A stretch of DNA of 64,000 nucleotides from Volvariella volvacea V23 (Eukaryota; Basidiomycota; Agaricomycetes; Agaricales; Pluteaceae): contig KB722777.1 of NCBI GenBank assembly GCA_000349905.1, positions 9,963-73,962 of the forward strand, read 5' to 3'. The notes beneath the pieces are model-generated. The model was not told where the DNA came from. It ran no database searches and saw only the letters and a program-made list of their open reading frames with translations. The position numbers and the translations under genes were made by a program. Positions 62,450 through 64,000 of this stretch are shown piece after piece; the stretch's first letter is position 1; each line of letters opens with the position of its first letter.

Positions 62450-63743
62450 ATGGCACTCATTTGTGGACGCCACATTCCTCAAGAGCTCATTGACAACATC
62501 ATCAGCTATCTTAAAAACGATAAAGCGACACTCAAAGACTATAGCCTTATCTCCCAAGTCTTCACTCCATCCTCTCAGCGATGGCTGTTTCGCCGCTTTT
62601 CTCTTTTTACCTTTGGTGGGAAAGTTCAGCGGCTTCAAGGAGTCCTTTCGACATTATCAATTCAGTTTGAATATGTACAGACACTCCACCTGCATATTCA
62701 TCGAGCCGTTAGGGGGGTTTCTCTTCTAATCGAGTTCATCGACCGCCTCGTCAACCTCAAGGAGTTGCATATCCGGTATACTAAAGATATGCGAATCAAC
62801 AAACAATTGGCCTATCACTGCTGTAAACCTACACTCACTTGTCTGCACATCGAACGATGTCTCTATTTCCCTTCCCAACACCTTCGTCGGTGTACATCTC
62901 TTCAAGCGCTGGTTATCAGTGACCGTGCACCATGTATTTCCGAGATCGCCCAAGAGGATGCACTTCTAGAGCTCGATACATCGCCCCAAATTCCGATACC
63001 TCCCTTGCATTTCGACATATTCGCGAGCACCCAGATTCTACGGTTGCTGGTTGGATAAAATCATCCCAATGTCCTGTTAACATTCATGAGGTGACTTCGC
63101 TAGTCCTCCACCCAATCAATGCAGATGAAATCAGGATGATCACTCCTATTCTTCCTATACTTTCCAGATCCTTGAAGTCATTATCCATCAATCCCCCTGT
63201 AGGAAGTATGCACTCTTTCTCTCACTCGGTTAAAACAAAACTAATGTACTTGCAGTGCAACTTGGATTAGAGAATCAACAGGCTATTCAAGCCATATTAG
63301 TTGATTTATCTGCCTTGCCATGCCTGAATCAATTCTCATTCACTATCTTCGAGGATCGTGAAGTTGACATCGATCACTTCAGTTGGCTGATGGCGGAGCT
63401 TTCTACAGTACCCAACAGCAATCGAATCAAATGCCTTCAGATTGTAACCAGGGTCTTATATAGCAAACCACCTAGGGCATCTGTGTCCGAAATGACCAAG
63501 AGATGGGAGAGGCTGGATGAAGTGCTGAGTCAAGCAAAGTTCAATGGGGTACGGGATGTGTGTATCCTGCTTCGCTTGTATTACACTCATGCGGATGATT
63601 GGCAAATATGGATTGATTGGATCCAAGACGTAATGGGCAAGACGAAGGAGAGTAAAACACTCTCCATTTCAGTCATGCCAGAGAATTGTAAGTTTCCTGT
63701 ACTTGATGGCATTACTCAGAAGTTCAACTTCGCTCAAGCTTAG
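62450..63743 (+). CDS. F-box-like protein (Agaricomycete type), possible frameshift
   Basis: The start MALICGRHIPQELIDNIISY (62450), followed by LKNDKATLKDYSLISQVFTP, is the standard F-box-like opening of a family hugely expanded in mushrooms; these act as substrate receptors of SCF ubiquitin ligases. The rest is LRR-like, Leu/Ile-patterned (LVNLKELHIRY, CTSLQALVIS, then SLKSLSINPP). An intron between about 63208 and 63254 links SINPPVG to QLGLENQQAIQ. The first frame (stop at 63058) must pass to another frame for DSTVAGWIKSSQCPVNIHEV; no intron explains this, so a 1-nt change near 63030 is likely. The last exon ends ITQKFNFAQA. It is either a recent pseudogene, a sequence error or a missed tiny intron. 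Confidence 0.7.
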
Positions 63744-64000
63744 GTTTTGGATATTGATCATGTATGTAGTAAATACTCAATACAAATTTGTGGGCGATCT
63801 ATGTGCCGAGCTGTAGACAGTGAGTTATTCATTACCTTAACCCAACAAGGATGCCCCATCCTGGTGATGGCGTCTCCTTTAGAGGCACTACGTTTCGCAG
63901 AGCCTTCTCCTACACTCCAATGAACAGATAGACTAGCCCTGAATTGCCTGCCAGTGTAGTCGTGATATCTTCTCTCGTCGTAATGCTATAGTAGCCCTTC
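63744..64000. other. Window end, no feature seen
   Basis: 3' flank of the F-box gene; nothing recognised. Confidence 0.5.

Overview
This is nuclear DNA of a filamentous fungus, almost certainly a mushroom-forming basidiomycete (Agaricomycetes). The genes are split by many 50-60 nt introns with GT/AG borders and CTRAY-like branch points. Several families are typical of wood- or litter-decay Agaricomycetes: GH10 xylanases with a CBM1 cellulose-binding module, methanol-oxidase-type GMC alcohol oxidases, DUF4470/MYND proteins, F-box proteins and a decayed Crinkler/RHS-type gene. There is no operon structure; genes lie on both strands. No tRNA, rRNA, CRISPR or intact transposon was recognised.

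Layout. 0.9-13.7 kb is a housekeeping block: glycine-rich DUF1399 protein (+), replication factor C subunit (-) divergent from a large MYND protein (+), HEN1 small-RNA methyltransferase (+), V-ATPase subunit e (-). 13.9-25 kb carries two GH10 xylanases (-), a PEX11-type peroxisome protein (+) and alcohol oxidase AOX1 (+). 25.9-36.7 kb holds a Crinkler/RHS-type pseudogene (-), TAN1 tRNA-acetylation factor (-) divergent from eIF5 (+), a small membrane protein (+) and a TEA/ATTS transcription factor (-). 36.7-47.4 kb is a gene desert of about 10.7 kb. 47.4-52.6 kb has a Nudix diphosphoinositol polyphosphate phosphohydrolase (-) and a KE4-type ZIP zinc transporter (-) divergent from an HD-domain hydrolase (+). 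53.2-62.1 kb is a second AOX/GH10 group: AOX2 (-), a decayed AOX3 (-), and GH10c (+). An F-box gene (+) closes the window.

The two AOX/GH10 groups look like inverted copies of each other: GH10(-)...AOX(+) on the left and AOX(-)...GH10(+) on the right. Xylanases cut the hemicellulose backbone outside the cell. Alcohol oxidases oxidise methanol (released when pectin, glucuronoxylan or lignin methyl groups are removed) and yield H2O2, so the two families can act in the same plant-wall decay process.

The most unusual thing in the window is gene structure. All three GH10 genes need a 2-nt micro-exon just before the catalytic acid/base motif. Both intact AOX genes share an 11-nt micro-exon, the ZIP transporter has a 15-nt micro-exon encoding its metal-site motif, and three introns appear to use GC-AG borders. 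Exon borders were read by eye and are precise only where stated.
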